Made by a program: the position numbers and the translations under genes | The notes under the pieces: generated by a model | The model's input: only the letters and a program-made list of their open reading frames with translations | What the model was told of the DNA's origin: nothing | Database searches by the model: none | Part shown: piece after piece, positions 1 to 10,100 of the stretch | Layout of the letters: each line of letters opens with the position of its first letter | Numbering within the stretch: position 1 is the stretch's first letter | Source: CAYJDR01 sp964368965 | Lineage (GTDB): Bacteria; Chrysiogenota; Deferribacteres; Deferribacterales; Mucispirillaceae | Reading direction: 5' to 3' | Length of the DNA stretch: 64,000 bases | Assembly: GCA_964368965.1 (NCBI GenBank) | Contig: CAYJDR010000002.1 | Location: 91,182-155,181, forward strand

Positions 1-532
1 AGCTCCACGTGGCGTGCCACAAATCGAAGTTACTTTCGATATCGATGCAAACGGTATCCTACACGTTTCTGCAAAAGATAACGGCACAGGCAAAGAGCAA
101 TCAATCGTTATTAAAGATTCTTCTGGTCTATCTGAAGAAGAGATTGAAAAAATGGTTAAAGATGCAGAACTACACGCTGAAGATGATAAAAAGAAACGTG
201 AATCTGCTGATGTTAGAAACCAAGCTGATACTTTAGTTTACTCTACAGAGAAAGCGTTAAGCGAACACGGCGACAAAGTTGATGAAGCTACAAAAGACGC
301 TATCTCTAAAGAAGTTGAAAACTTGAAAAACGTTATGGCTACTGACGATGTAGAAGCTATGAAAAAAGGTATCGAGCAACTATCACAAGTTGCACAAAAA
401 CTTGGTGAAGCTGCATATGCCGCAAGCCAAGCAGGCGAAGCTGGCGAACCACAAGCAGAGCAAAGCGAAGCTAGCAAAGATGAAAACGTAGTTGATGCAG
501 ACTTTGAAGAAGTACAAGAAGAAAAGAAGTAA
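1..532 (+). CDS. dnaK: Chaperone DnaK, C-terminal part (5' end outside window)
   Basis: This is the 3' end of the Hsp70 chaperone gene; the reading frame is open from base 2 and the start lies upstream. The first visible residues (PRGVPQIEVTFDIDANGI) are the conserved end of the DnaK substrate-binding beta-sandwich. The helical lid follows, then a disordered tail rich in Glu, Ala and Gln ending in EEVQEEKK, the EEV-type C-terminus typical of DnaK. DnaK folds client proteins through ATP cycles stimulated by DnaJ and GrpE. dnaJ follows 126 bp downstream on the same strand, after an intrinsic terminator. An internal GTG at position 14 is not a real start, because conserved DnaK sequence continues upstream of it. 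Confidence 0.97.
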   Translation, partial: APRGVPQIEVTFDIDANGILHVSAKDNGTGKEQSIVIKDSSGLSEEEIEKMVKDAELHAEDDKKKRESADVRNQADTLVYSTEKALSEHGDKVDEATKDAISKEVENLKNVMATDDVEAMKKGIEQLSQVAQKLGEAAYAASQAGEAGEPQAEQSEASKDENVVDADFEEVQEEKK

Positions 533-561
533 GCATTAGCGTAGATTAAATTTACTATATT

Positions 562-594
562 GGGGAATGCTTTAGGGCGTTCCCCGATTTTTTT
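562..594 (+). terminator. Intrinsic terminator after dnaK
   Basis: GGGGAATGC (562-570) pairs with GCGTTCCCC (577-585), with one G-U pair, around a 6-nt loop. A T-rich tract at 588-594 follows. It sits between the dnaK stop and dnaJ, so dnaJ probably receives only read-through transcripts or has its own promoter. Confidence 0.85.
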
Positions 595-658
595 AGTTGC
601 TAATATTTCTTGAACGTATTATTTTCAACATTGATTTAAGTAACAAGAGAGGACTCAT

Positions 659-1771
659 TTGGCTAGGGATTATTATGAAATACTAGGCGTCACAAAATCA
701 GCGACAGACGCAGAGATAAAAAAAGCTTACCGCAAACTCGCATTGCAATATCACCCAGATAAAAACGAAGGCAACAAAGAAGCCGCAGAAAAATTTCGCG
801 AAGCTACAGAAGCATATGACGTATTAAGCGATGAAAATAAACGCAAACAATACGACCAATATGGCAGAGTGCTAGATGATAACCAATACGGTGGCGGCGG
901 TTTCGGTGGCTCAAGCATGTTTGACGACTTGTTTAGCGAATTTTTTGGTGGTGCTACAGGTGGTGCACGTGGTGGCAGACAATCTGCACGCCCTCGCAAA
1001 GGCTCAAATATCGAAATGCAACGTGAGCTTACGTTTGAAGAATCTGTCTTCGGTACAGAAATCGAACTCACTGTTAATAAAACTAGCAACTGTAAACGTT
1101 GTGATGGCACAAAGGCAGAACCAGGCGGGCTTTCACCATGTCCAAACTGTCATGGAACAGGTTATTTCACCCAAAGGCAAGGCTTTTTTGCTGTGCAAAC
1201 ACCATGTAGCAACTGTAGCGGTACTGGCGAAGTTATCAAAGAAAAATGTACTGAATGTCATGGCACAGGCACAGAAAAACAACTTAAAAATATTAAAGTT
1301 AAAATACCTGCTGGCATAAACGACGGCATGGCAATTAGGGTAGCATCAGAGGGTAACGGCGGCACAAACGGCGGACCTAACGGTGACTTGTTATTGCACA
1401 TCATTGTTGCACAACATAAACACTACACTCGCAAAAAGAATGACCTACACATAGAACTACCAATTACAGCGTTTGACGCTATGCTTGGCACTGAAGTGGA
1501 AATCACACTGCTTGATGGCACAAAAGAAAAATGCAAGATCAAGCCAGGCACACAAGTAGGCGAGCAAATTACATTTAAAGGCAAAGGTGTTCCATCGCTA
1601 CAAAGCTACCACATTGGTAACTTATATGTTGATTTGAAAATCATGATACCATCAAAACTTACGAAAGAGCAAAAAGCTACGCTTGAAAAGTTCAGAGAGC
1701 ACGATTCGAAAGACTTATACACAGGCAAACATAAAGGCTTTTTCGATAAAGTTAAGGACTTGTTTAACTAA
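659..1771 (+). CDS. dnaJ: Chaperone DnaJ (type I Hsp40)
   Basis: Co-chaperone that delivers unfolded proteins to DnaK and stimulates its ATPase. All type I domains are present in order: the J domain (1-70) with the HPD motif at residues 32-34, a Gly/Phe-rich linker (about 75-105), a zinc-binding domain with four Cys repeats (CKRCDGT, CPNCHGTG, CSNCSGTG, CTECHGTG), and the C-terminal substrate-binding domains. The 370-residue length is normal. The start is TTG at 659: AGAGAGGA lies about 8 nt upstream and there is no in-frame ATG before the conserved ARDYYEILGV start of the J domain. The stop codon overlaps the start of the downstream nitroreductase gene by one base (TAATG), suggesting coupled translation. 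Confidence 0.96.
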   Translation: MARDYYEILGVTKSATDAEIKKAYRKLALQYHPDKNEGNKEAAEKFREATEAYDVLSDENKRKQYDQYGRVLDDNQYGGGGFGGSSMFDDLFSEFFGGATGGARGGRQSARPRKGSNIEMQRELTFEESVFGTEIELTVNKTSNCKRCDGTKAEPGGLSPCPNCHGTGYFTQRQGFFAVQTPCSNCSGTGEVIKEKCTECHGTGTEKQLKNIKVKIPAGINDGMAIRVASEGNGGTNGGPNGDLLLHIIVAQHKHYTRKKNDLHIELPITAFDAMLGTEVEITLLDGTKEKCKIKPGTQVGEQITFKGKGVPSLQSYHIGNLYVDLKIMIPSKLTKEQKATLEKFREHDSKDLYTGKHKGFFDKVKDLFN

Positions 1772-2301
1772 TGAATGATACTTTGCAATTTATAAAAACT
1801 AGAAGAACTTGTAGGCGCTTCAAACCTGAGCAAATCACAGATGAAGAGCTAAACGCTGTGCTTGAGGCTGGCACATATGCCCCTAGTGGTATGGGTGCAC
1901 AATCGCCTATACTTATAGCAATACAAGATGATGAAGTTAAATCTAAATTGGCAGAAATCAACCTACAAACATGGAAAAATCATAAAGGTAGGAAAGACCC
2001 CTTCTATGGCGCTCCTACTGTCATAGCTATACTTGCAGACCCAAACGTTTGCCATACATATAAACTAGATGGCATGGCTTGCGCTGTAAATATGCTGATA
2101 GCTGCTGAGTCTTTAGGGCTTGGCGCAGGCATTGTTTCAAGGGCTGATAATGAATTTAAGTCAGAGTATGGCAAAGAGTTGCTTGCATCGCTTGGCATAC
2201 CTGAGCATTTTGTCGGTGTAGAGCATGTGTTACTAGGCTATAAAGAAGGCGCAACACCTACGCCCCCTGTAAGAAAAGAAAACTATATCTACAAACTGTA
2301 A
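1771..2301 (+). CDS. Nitroreductase family protein
   Basis: Small FMN-dependent oxidoreductase of the nitroreductase superfamily, 176 residues. The N-terminal FIKTRRTCRRFKPEQIT and the following YAPSGMGAQSP are the family's FMN-phosphate and substrate-pocket segments; the C-terminal GYKEGATPTPPVRKE tail is also typical. Family members reduce nitro groups, quinones or flavins with NAD(P)H; the substrate here cannot be deduced. The ATG overlaps the dnaJ stop by one base, so the gene is translationally coupled to the chaperone. Its 3' end overlaps that of the convergent radical SAM gene by 13 bp. Confidence 0.9.
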   Translation: MNDTLQFIKTRRTCRRFKPEQITDEELNAVLEAGTYAPSGMGAQSPILIAIQDDEVKSKLAEINLQTWKNHKGRKDPFYGAPTVIAILADPNVCHTYKLDGMACAVNMLIAAESLGLGAGIVSRADNEFKSEYGKELLASLGIPEHFVGVEHVLLGYKEGATPTPPVRKENYIYKL

Positions 2302-3227
2302 AAAGTTTCATCGTTATGCATGCTTGTTTGCACTTCGCCTTTGGTGACATACGCTTCAAGTATGCTTAACGCTTTTTCGCTACTTATTCCTAATACACTT
2401 TCAATATCAACTAATGTACATGGACGCATTTTCAACAAGTTTAATATTAACGTATCAATATCGTCTGTTGGTGTATTCGTGTAAACTTTTTTAAACGCTC
2501 CTGATACTTCTGCATTTACACCCATTTTACGCATATGGCTTACAATATTCAGCAATTCGTCTTCTGATAATGCTACGGCGCTACTATATGCTGGTGGCCT
2601 GAAAACTGTGCCGACCTGCACTTTTGTTGCTTTAATACCTTTCACACGCTCTACTAAATTTTCAATATCACTTTCACCAGCATTTATACCTTTACACAAA
2701 AGCACTTCAAGATATAGCGTTCCGTTGAACTCATTTGCAAACTTCTCGACAGAGCTCACAACCTGCTCAACATCAACTAATTCGTGTGGCATGTTTATAT
2801 CGTAATACTCTTTAGCAGTTACAGCATCTATACTTGGCACGACAATATCTAACCCCAATAGCGTTTCAAACACGTCGCTATCTGTAAAGAGTGTTGCGTT
2901 AGTGAGTATTGCTATTTTTTTATCTGTAATTGCTCTTATTCCTGCGACAATCTTGGCTAGTTCAGAGTTTAGTGTCGGCTCGCCAGCACCTGTGATCGTT
3001 ATAACGTCTATGCTATCTTCAAAGTTCTGTAAACGCTCACGCAGCTCTGCTAGAATGTCACGTGCTTTATAATACGGTGCTCGTTTCATTGTTAGTGCGT
3101 TAGTTTTGCCGACTTCGCAATATATGCAATCCATAGTGCAAATTTTTGATGGAATAACGTTCACACCTAGCGAACGACCTAACCTACGCGATGGGACTGG
3201 CCCAAAAATATATTTTTGTTTTTCCAT
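2289..3227 (-). CDS. Radical SAM protein (COG0731 / TYW1-like)
   Basis: 312-residue radical SAM enzyme. The N-terminus KYIFGPVPSRRLGRSLGVN is the signature of the COG0731 Fe-S oxidoreductase family related to wybutosine enzymes. The cluster motif CTMDCIYC (CxxxCxxC) follows at about residue 31, and ITGAGEPTLN is the glycine-rich SAM-binding strand. The C-terminal ~75 residues look like a small winged-helix add-on. Family members are widespread in anaerobes and mostly uncharacterised, so no reaction is assigned. It is monocistronic and convergent with the nitroreductase gene (13-bp overlap). The ATG is preceded by an AT-rich leader with only a weak Shine-Dalgarno sequence. Confidence 0.88.
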   Translation of the reverse strand: MEKQKYIFGPVPSRRLGRSLGVNVIPSKICTMDCIYCEVGKTNALTMKRAPYYKARDILAELRERLQNFEDSIDVITITGAGEPTLNSELAKIVAGIRAITDKKIAILTNATLFTDSDVFETLLGLDIVVPSIDAVTAKEYYDINMPHELVDVEQVVSSVEKFANEFNGTLYLEVLLCKGINAGESDIENLVERVKGIKATKVQVGTVFRPPAYSSAVALSEDELLNIVSHMRKMGVNAEVSGAFKKVYTNTPTDDIDTLILNLLKMRPCTLVDIESVLGISSEKALSILEAYVTKGEVQTSMHNDETFYSL

Positions 3228-3308
3228 GTTATTAACCTTTTACTAATGTTAAGTTAAAATTCTTAAAAAAGATATCAAGTTTTTTTGTGTGTTGCCGATT
3301 ATATCACC

Positions 3309-3638
3309 ATGCGAAAAGAACAAGCAAAGATAAATAAAATACTAACAAACTTTTTGAAAAGCGAGGCTAACGTGACTGATGAACGTATAATATCAATACG
3401 TAATTTTTTAGCAATCCTACAAGAAGCTACTGATAAATACTTAGAAGACAACCACTCGAAAGAAGAACGTGAAGAACTCTCTACACTACTAGAAAGCATG
3501 TCTGAAACATATAGGCAAGAAGTTTCCCACCTGTTAGTTAAGCGTGGAAAGTTAGCTGAGTTTGTATCTGTATTGCAAACGCCAACAAATAAAGAACCGA
3601 TACCTAACACAATAAATATCGGCTCATATGTTAACTAA
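3309..3638 (+). CDS. Hypothetical helical protein
   Basis: Not recognised. About 109 residues, highly charged and predicted mostly helical (for example HSKEEREELSTLLESM), with no signal peptide, Cys cluster or membrane segment. The window from about residue 25 to 90 could form a short coiled coil or helical hairpin. The start is uncertain: ATG at 3309 was chosen over TTG at 3285, and neither has a good Shine-Dalgarno sequence. It lies between a radical SAM gene and an HPt gene transcribed towards it. The small signalling neighbour hints at a regulatory role, but that is only proximity. Confidence 0.6.
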   Translation: MRKEQAKINKILTNFLKSEANVTDERIISIRNFLAILQEATDKYLEDNHSKEEREELSTLLESMSETYRQEVSHLLVKRGKLAEFVSVLQTPTNKEPIPNTINIGSYVN

Positions 3639-3646
3639 ATAATCAA

Positions 3647-3985
3647 TTAAGAATTAGTAGCATGCCACTGCGTAATAAGCTCGGCGTGCTGTTTGATATC
3701 CTCAAACTTCGTAGGGAAGTCAATCTCTTCTTTCATCTTACCAGCTGTTTCAACAACTAAGCAAGCCTCAGCAAGTTGCTTAAAGCCTAAATTTGATGCA
3801 GAGCCTTTTAAACGGTGTGCTGATGAATAAATTGTGTCCATATCATTAGCGTCGATAGCAGCCCCAATAGCGCCAACATCGCCTTCAAACGAATTTACAA
3901 GCATGCCAATTAGCATCATCATTGTGCCAGTGTCAATACCTACAACTTTTGCAGCTTCATTGATATCATAATCTAACGTGTACAT
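3647..3985 (-). CDS. HPt-domain phosphotransfer protein
   Basis: Stand-alone histidine phosphotransfer protein of 112 residues. The motif AHRLKGSASNLGF contains the phosphorylatable His57 followed by the conserved Lys and Gly; the surrounding four-helix pattern and length match the HPt family. Such proteins relay phosphoryl groups between hybrid histidine kinases and response regulators in the cytoplasm. No hybrid kinase is adjacent, so its partner is elsewhere in the genome. It is convergent with the preceding helical protein gene (8-bp gap). Confidence 0.88.
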   Translation of the reverse strand: MYTLDYDINEAAKVVGIDTGTMMMLIGMLVNSFEGDVGAIGAAIDANDMDTIYSSAHRLKGSASNLGFKQLAEACLVVETAGKMKEEIDFPTKFEDIKQHAELITQWHATNS

Positions 3986-4162
3986 TTTAGCCTCTTTGAC
4001 TTAATAATAGCAAATATACAACTTTTGTTTTTATTTTGCAAGTATGTTTTGCTACATCTTTGCAGAATTTTATGAAATATTGATTATTTGAGAATTTTTA
4101 TTTGTTTTATTCTCTATTTATGTTAAAAGTGATAACATCAAGCGATACTGGGGGCGAATTAT

Positions 4163-4759
4163 ATGCAAAACTTTAGCAAGCTTATATTAACAGCACGAAA
4201 ACTAAACAACATTGGCCGCTGGGCAAACGAGTTTTTATACCAACGTCCATCAGTTGCAGAGCATTCTTTCAGCGTTACACAAATCGCCCAACTACTTGGC
4301 ATACTCGAAGAAGTTAACGGCACCGAAATTGACTGGAAAGTTCTGTACCGTAAAGCTATCAACCACGATATACCAGAAGCACTCGTTGGCGACGTTATCA
4401 GCACTACTAAAAACGTTAGCCCTGATATTAAAAAAGCGCTTGATAATGTCGAGCAAATACTAGTTAAAAAAGAACTTCTCGACCACTTAAACGAACCTTA
4501 TAAATCAATTTACAAGCAAATCATATTCGACGGCAAAGATGCTACTGTTGAAGGTAAAATTTTATCTGCTGCCGATAATATAGACGCACTACTTGAGTGC
4601 CTGCGTGAAATTAAACTATCGAACACTGAACCATTCCTTGAAAAATTTACTCATATACGTAAGAAGATAGAAAGCATCGGCTTATATTCTAGCGACTACT
4701 TCTTATCTGACATCCTTCCTGACATGATGGAAGGGTGCACATTAATCACAGGTGAATAA
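4163..4759 (+). CDS. HD-domain phosphohydrolase (YfbR/YfbR-like 5'-nucleotidase)
   Basis: 198-residue HD-superfamily metal-dependent phosphohydrolase. The metal ligands are visible as H34 (AEHSFSV), H68-D69 (INHDIPEALVGD) and a later Asp in AADNIDALLECL. The layout with an R-[SX]-V-A-E-H-S segment matches the E. coli YfbR 5'-deoxynucleotidase group, enzymes that strip phosphate from deoxynucleoside monophosphates. ATG with GGGGGC about 8 nt upstream. The thioredoxin-like lipoprotein gene begins 1 bp after the stop, so they are probably cotranscribed, though the functions look unrelated. Confidence 0.85.
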   Translation: MQNFSKLILTARKLNNIGRWANEFLYQRPSVAEHSFSVTQIAQLLGILEEVNGTEIDWKVLYRKAINHDIPEALVGDVISTTKNVSPDIKKALDNVEQILVKKELLDHLNEPYKSIYKQIIFDGKDATVEGKILSAADNIDALLECLREIKLSNTEPFLEKFTHIRKKIESIGLYSSDYFLSDILPDMMEGCTLITGE

Positions 4760-4760
4760 T

Positions 4761-5252
4761 ATGAAAAAACTCGTTACACTCTCGCTACTAGCGCTTAGCC
4801 TTTTTATTGTAGGTTGCACTAAAAAAACTGACGACTCTAAATATCAAGCAGTTGCAGATAGCATCCAAACTATCGATATGGCTAGCTTCGACGAACTTCG
4901 CAAAAAATATCATGGTAACGTACTTGTTATAAACTTTTTTGCCACTTGGTGCCCACCTTGTCGTGAGGAAATGCCTGACTTTGTGAACGCATACAACAAC
5001 CATAAAGATAACGGGCTTGTGATAGTAGCACTATCCACTGACGCAAACTATGTTGATATCGCAAAGTTTATGGAAGAATATAACGTAACTTTCCCAGTAT
5101 ATTACGCTGATGAAGTTCTACAAAACAATTATGGTATACAAAAAATTCCTACATCTATCATCTTCGATGCTAATGGCGAACTTTTCCAAATTGCAGAAGG
5201 CATGTTAAGCGAGGAATACTTAAATAAATTAGTGAAATTAAAGGGGCAATAG
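4761..5252 (+). CDS. TlpA-like thioredoxin lipoprotein
   Basis: Periplasmic, membrane-anchored thiol-disulfide oxidoreductase of the TlpA/ResA/CcmG type, 163 residues. It has a lipoprotein signal (MKKLVTLSLL, lipobox FIVGC, Cys19) and the thioredoxin active site WCPPC in FFATWCPPCREEMPDF, followed by the cis-Pro segment IQKIPTSIIF. Relatives reduce apocytochrome c or scavenge disulfides and receive electrons from CcdA, which is encoded at 44545-45279. The ATG at 4761 is favoured over GTG at 4752 because AGGTGA is correctly spaced from it. The next gene starts 7 bp after the stop. Confidence 0.9.
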   Translation: MKKLVTLSLLALSLFIVGCTKKTDDSKYQAVADSIQTIDMASFDELRKKYHGNVLVINFFATWCPPCREEMPDFVNAYNNHKDNGLVIVALSTDANYVDIAKFMEEYNVTFPVYYADEVLQNNYGIQKIPTSIIFDANGELFQIAEGMLSEEYLNKLVKLKGQ

Positions 5253-5259
5253 TTCATTT

Positions 5260-6906
5260 ATGGAAAAAGTGTATATTTGCGGTCATAAGAACCCGGATAC
5301 TGACTCAATCGCATCGGCTACGGCTTATGCATACTTAAAAAATAAAGCGTGTGGCATGTTTAACTACACACCCATACGCAACGGTAGCGCTAGCGAACAA
5401 ACAAAATTCGTGTTTGAAAAAGCAGGCACAGAGTTACCAGAATTTTTAAAAGATATCTACCCAAAAGTTGGCGAAAACATGTCAACAGAGATATTAACTG
5501 TATACGAAAACGACCCAATATCAAAAATATTAAAACATATTAGCGAAAAAAATATACGCTTTACACCTGTTGTTGATAGGGCGCAAACATACCACGGTAT
5601 GGCTGGCGTAAACGAATTAGCTGAACTACTGATTAAAGATACTCGTGGCAAAAAACCTTTGTTCCACCTGCGTTCTGACACGCTAAAACGTTCACTTAAA
5701 GCAACCATCATCAACAAAGGCGACCAAAACGAATTTGAAGCTTCAATCGTTGTTGCAAACATGGCCTACGATTCTTTCATGCAACACATGAACGATGTTG
5801 CAAATGTCGAGCAAACAATCCTTGTAACAGGTAACCGTGAAAACGTGCTGGAAGATGTGCTTGAAATGCCGTTCCCTGCTATCGTTTTAGTTGGACTCTC
5901 ACAAGAAGAAATTGAAAACTTTGACGCACGTGATTTTAAAGGCTGGATATATGCATCTCCATTTGACTCTGCACAATCTATCCGCTGTATCGAAATGGCT
6001 ATACCTGTCAGAAAACTTATGGCGAGTGTTGCTCCAGTAAATATTGGCGACTACCTTGACTCTATCGCAGACAGAATTAGCCAATCAGCATCTAAGTCTC
6101 TACCTGTTGTTGAAGACGGCAAACTTGTTGGCATTATCACAGGCACAGACTTGCTTAGAAAAAAACGCTCAAAGCTTATCTTAATGGACCACAACGAACT
6201 ACCACAAGCTATCGACGGCGCAGAAACTGCTGACATAGTTGAAGTTATCGACCACCATAAACTAGGCACAGTAAAAACAAACAACCCGATATATTTCTAT
6301 GCGAAACCTGTTGGAAGCACTTGCACACTTGTGTACCAGCTATACAAAGTGCATGGCGTTGAACTTCCTAGGGATATGGGGATATTACTACTCGGTGGCA
6401 TGCTTGCTGATACTGTTATATTGAAATCACCAACGACTACAAAGGAAGATATTGACGCTATTAACGAGTTATCAAAAGCGCTTGATTTAGACTTTCAAGA
6501 GTTCGGGGTTGAAATTTTCTCAGCGACTGATAGCTTAACATCTCGTAGTATTGATGATATTATAAACACCGACTATAAAGTATTTGATGAAAACGGCTTA
6601 AAGTTTGGCATCAGCCAAGTTGAAACAGTTACTTTGAAAGAGTTAGACACAATCAAAGCTAGCTTAGAAAAAGAACTTAAAAAAATGGCACGTGACCAGC
6701 GATTACAATGGAATATGATACTAGTTACAGATATCATAAAAGAAGAAAGCGTATTGATAACAACAGGCTTCGAACCAGCTGAAAAATTGTTGAAATATAG
6801 AAAGCAAGATGATGGCTCGTTCTTCCTACCTGGTGTTTTATCTCGTAAAAAGCAACTTCTGCCAGAAGTTTTAAGAACGCTAGAAGACCTAGCAAGCACA
6901 AAATAA
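5260..6906 (+). CDS. Manganese-dependent inorganic pyrophosphatase with CBS and DRTGG domains
   Basis: Family II inorganic pyrophosphatase, hydrolysing pyrophosphate to two phosphates in the cytoplasm. The 548-residue length is that of the regulated CBS-PPase subfamily, not the ~310-residue simple form. Residues 1-65 carry the DHH-family metal site (CGHKNPDTDS). A regulatory insert follows: CBS, DRTGG and a second CBS (LPVVEDGKLVGIITGTDLL near 285). The catalytic half then resumes with VIDHHKLG (about 330). The C-terminal DHHA2 domain carries SRKKQ near the end. CBS pairs in this family bind adenine nucleotides and tune activity. A terminator follows immediately. Confidence 0.94.
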   Translation: MEKVYICGHKNPDTDSIASATAYAYLKNKACGMFNYTPIRNGSASEQTKFVFEKAGTELPEFLKDIYPKVGENMSTEILTVYENDPISKILKHISEKNIRFTPVVDRAQTYHGMAGVNELAELLIKDTRGKKPLFHLRSDTLKRSLKATIINKGDQNEFEASIVVANMAYDSFMQHMNDVANVEQTILVTGNRENVLEDVLEMPFPAIVLVGLSQEEIENFDARDFKGWIYASPFDSAQSIRCIEMAIPVRKLMASVAPVNIGDYLDSIADRISQSASKSLPVVEDGKLVGIITGTDLLRKKRSKLILMDHNELPQAIDGAETADIVEVIDHHKLGTVKTNNPIYFYAKPVGSTCTLVYQLYKVHGVELPRDMGILLLGGMLADTVILKSPTTTKEDIDAINELSKALDLDFQEFGVEIFSATDSLTSRSIDDIINTDYKVFDENGLKFGISQVETVTLKELDTIKASLEKELKKMARDQRLQWNMILVTDIIKEESVLITTGFEPAEKLLKYRKQDDGSFFLPGVLSRKKQLLPEVLRTLEDLASTK

Positions 6907-6917
6907 TTAAATTTGAC

Positions 6918-6944
6918 AGCCCTGCGAAAGTGGGGCTTTTATTT
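6918..6944 (+). terminator. Intrinsic terminator after pyrophosphatase gene
   Basis: AGCCCTGC (6918-6925) pairs with GTGGGGCT (6930-6937) through two G-U pairs around a GAAA tetraloop. A T-rich run follows. It lies 12 bp after the stop codon. Confidence 0.8.
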
Positions 6945-7001
6945 TGCCTGATATTGAAACGACATGTAGCGGCAAAAGATACGTAAACTTGTTTGTGATG
7001 A

Positions 7002-7103
7002 TTTTTGCTTTATGGCTAGGCGGCTTTTTCGATAGCAAGGGAGTGTACATATAACGTACATGACTGATGCTATCTAAAAAATAACAACGCCATAACGCAA
7101 AAA
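7002..7103. repeat. 102-bp imperfect palindrome between convergent genes
   Basis: Arms share one symmetry centre at about 7052.5. TTTTTGCTTTATGGC (7002-7016) pairs with GCCATAACGCAAAAA (7089-7103), one mismatch. GATAGCA (7031-7037) pairs with TGCTATC (7068-7074). TGTAC (7044-7048) pairs with GTACA (7056-7060). It sits between the pyrophosphatase terminator and the smc stop, both genes pointing inward. It could be a bidirectional terminator, a short palindromic mobile element or a cruciform; no second copy was seen in this window. Confidence 0.75.
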
Positions 7104-7112
7104 GCGCACAAA

Positions 7113-10100
7113 TTAACGCCCTGCTGTAGAGAGTTGTTCGATTTTAACAGACAGCACCGACGAAACCCCAAACTCTTGCATCGTAACGCCATACAGTGAA
7201 TCCGCCGCTGCCATCGTGTTATGGTTATGTGTGATTAATATGAATTGCGTTTTATCAGCCAATGCTTTCACCATACTTGTATAGCGCGTTACGTTTGCAT
7301 CATCAAGTGGTGCATCTACCTCATCTAAAAAGCAAAATGGTGTTGGCTTCTGCAAGAATAGTGCAAATAGTAACGTCATTGCTGTGAGTGCTTTTTCACC
7401 ACCAGACAATAGGCCCATGTGTTGAAGTTTTTTACCTGGGGGTTGGATATAGATTTCCACGCCTGTGTTTAGTATATCGTCTGGATCGCTCAAGCGTAGT
7501 TCTGCCTCACCATCACCGAATAATATTTTGAACACTTCAATAAACTTATCTTTGACAGAGTTATACGTTTCGTGGAACATCTTAACAGTTGTTTGATCTG
7601 TATCGTAGATGAACGCCATAATATCAGTGATAGAGCCTTCTAAATCGGTGCGTTGCCCTGTTAAGAAGTTGTATCTATCTTCTGCTTCTTGATAGTCATT
7701 GAGGGCATTTAAGTTGATTGCGCCTAAGCCATCTAATTCGCCGTCAATGCGTGCGATTTCTTCACGCATTTTGTTTGGTTTGAAGTCTGCATCAACATAT
7801 TCTTGATAGCACGAGGCTAGATGGTCGCCAAACTTTTCAAAGTATTGCGTTGCAATAGCTTCCGTAAACGAAGATGCAGATGCAAGCGCTACTTCTAGCT
7901 GGCGGATTTCATCATCATGTGCTTTGATTTCACTATTAACGGTATTTGCGCTTTTATGCAAGTCTTCTATCGTTTGTTTTAGCTCTTCAATATCTTTTTC
8001 AGATTCCGACAGTTCGCTTTCAATCGTTAACAACTGGATATTAATTTGCTTATGCTGTTCAGTTAGCGAAACGATATTCGCTTCCCAATCAGCTTTATCA
8101 ACATGTATTAAGTTATGTAGCCTAGTTTTTAGATTATCTAGCGATGACATGTTGCTTGTGTATTCTCGCTCAACAATCTCCGCCTCTCTTATAGCTGATG
8201 CTAAACGCTCATTAGCGCCCGATAGTTCGATTTTGAGCTCTTGTTGCTCCTCACGCTTTTCTTCAAGCTGGGTTGTGATGTTATCAAGCTTTTCTTCGAG
8301 GTATTCACGTTCTTCTTCTATGTTTGCTTTCTTTTCGTTCAGCTCGTTGATTTCTTCTTGTAGCTTAATGCAACGCTCTTCAAACTCATTATATGCAAAC
8401 TCTGCAATTTCTATCTCTTTGTTGATAGTGCTTATGCGCTTGTTGCCTCGCTCATAGTCGGTGCATATGTTATCATACTCGTTTGTTTGGGCTATGAGTA
8501 TGCTGTTTTGCTCTTCGGCTCGCTTTTGGGCGATATCAAGTTCCATTTTTTTTGCTTCAATGTCTGTAGATATCTCATCAATGCGAGAGGCTACCCCTGT
8601 AAGTTCTGATTGAAGATTCTCAACCTGTGAGCGCTCCTCACTAATGCGCTCTTTTAGCGCAATGATTTTTACGGCGCTATCATCGCTACCATGTTTTGAA
8701 TATATGTGTGATTTATATGTGATAGAGTTATGTGTTGGTAAAATCTCTAGCAGTTGCAACTCATCATTAATCTTTTCAACTTCAGAGAAAAATGTGAAAC
8801 GCACTGACGACTCCGCACCATCAATAGCGTTGAGAACTTCTTCACGTCGTTCATCTTCAAAGCATAAAACATCAGCAATATCGACAAGTTTTTTATGCTC
8901 CGTATTATCAATGATATCAATCAATAGCTTAGGTGACAAATGTGAGAAAAATTCTGTGCGTTCAATCAGTTGTGACTCTAAAAATGAGATATTTGCATCA
9001 ATGCTTTTTATAGTAGCGCTTAGCTCTGTTTGCTTATTTGATAATGTGTTCTCTTCAAGTTTGAGTAGTTCAAAATTGTCTTTTAGCCCTTGCGCTTTTT
9101 GTTTAACATCTTCAATTACTTCTCTAGTCACAGTAATTTTATCGGCAAGTGATTGTTTTTTATCGTTAAAATCGTTCATTTGCTTTGCGATGTCGTCTTT
9201 CTCGCACATTAACCTTGTTATTGTAGACTCTTGATGCTCTAGCGATATTTCTCGTTTCGCTAAATCGCTTTTCTTTGTTGATATGTTTGATGTGTAGTGT
9301 AAATATTTATTATCAAGGTCTTTGAAGTCGCCTTTTAAGTTTTCATGCATTTGCTTTATATCGCCGATGATGTCATCAAGGTCGGATACTTTTTCAGCTA
9401 AGTCTTCTGTTTCTGTTTCGGCGATCTCTTTTTTATCAGACAATATCTCTTTAGTATCTGTGATGCGTTCAAGCTCCTGCTCTATGCGCTCGATATCTAG
9501 CGATATTTGCTCTTTCTGTTGCTCTGCAGTAGATAGCCTAACATTTAAACTATGCAACTCACCCTCTACTTTTGTAGCTAGGGTTGATGTTTCAAGTCGC
9601 TTTTCTTGTAGTTCTTTATTTTTGTTCGATAAGTCTGTTAGGTTGTTATTCGCAGCGGTTTCTTCTTTAACTATGTTTGCATACTCTGCTAGTTTCTGCT
9701 CATATTTTTGGTTGATTTCAGCCTTGAGTGTGCTTTTGTCGTTGCCTTCGTTTAGCTTAGTTGCATAAGATGATGCAAGATATTTTTTTTCAAGTGTGCG
9801 TTTAGACGTTTGCAGGCCTTCGCTTTTTTTAAGCACTTCCACTTGAGATGAGAGCGTTTCAAGCCTTGTGATTATCTCTGTGATGATGTCGTTCACTCGG
9901 TCGAGGTTGTCGCGTGTTTGGTTAAGCCTGCGTTCTGCTTCACGTTTTTTATCTTTAAACTTTGTTACACCAGCTGTTTCTTCAAGGAAGAAGCGCAGCT
10001 CCTCTGGTGATGCATTTATGATTTTATCGACTTTACCTTGCTCGATTATAGATATGCTTCTTGCGCCTAGGCCTGTATCCATAAAGATATCTTTAATATC

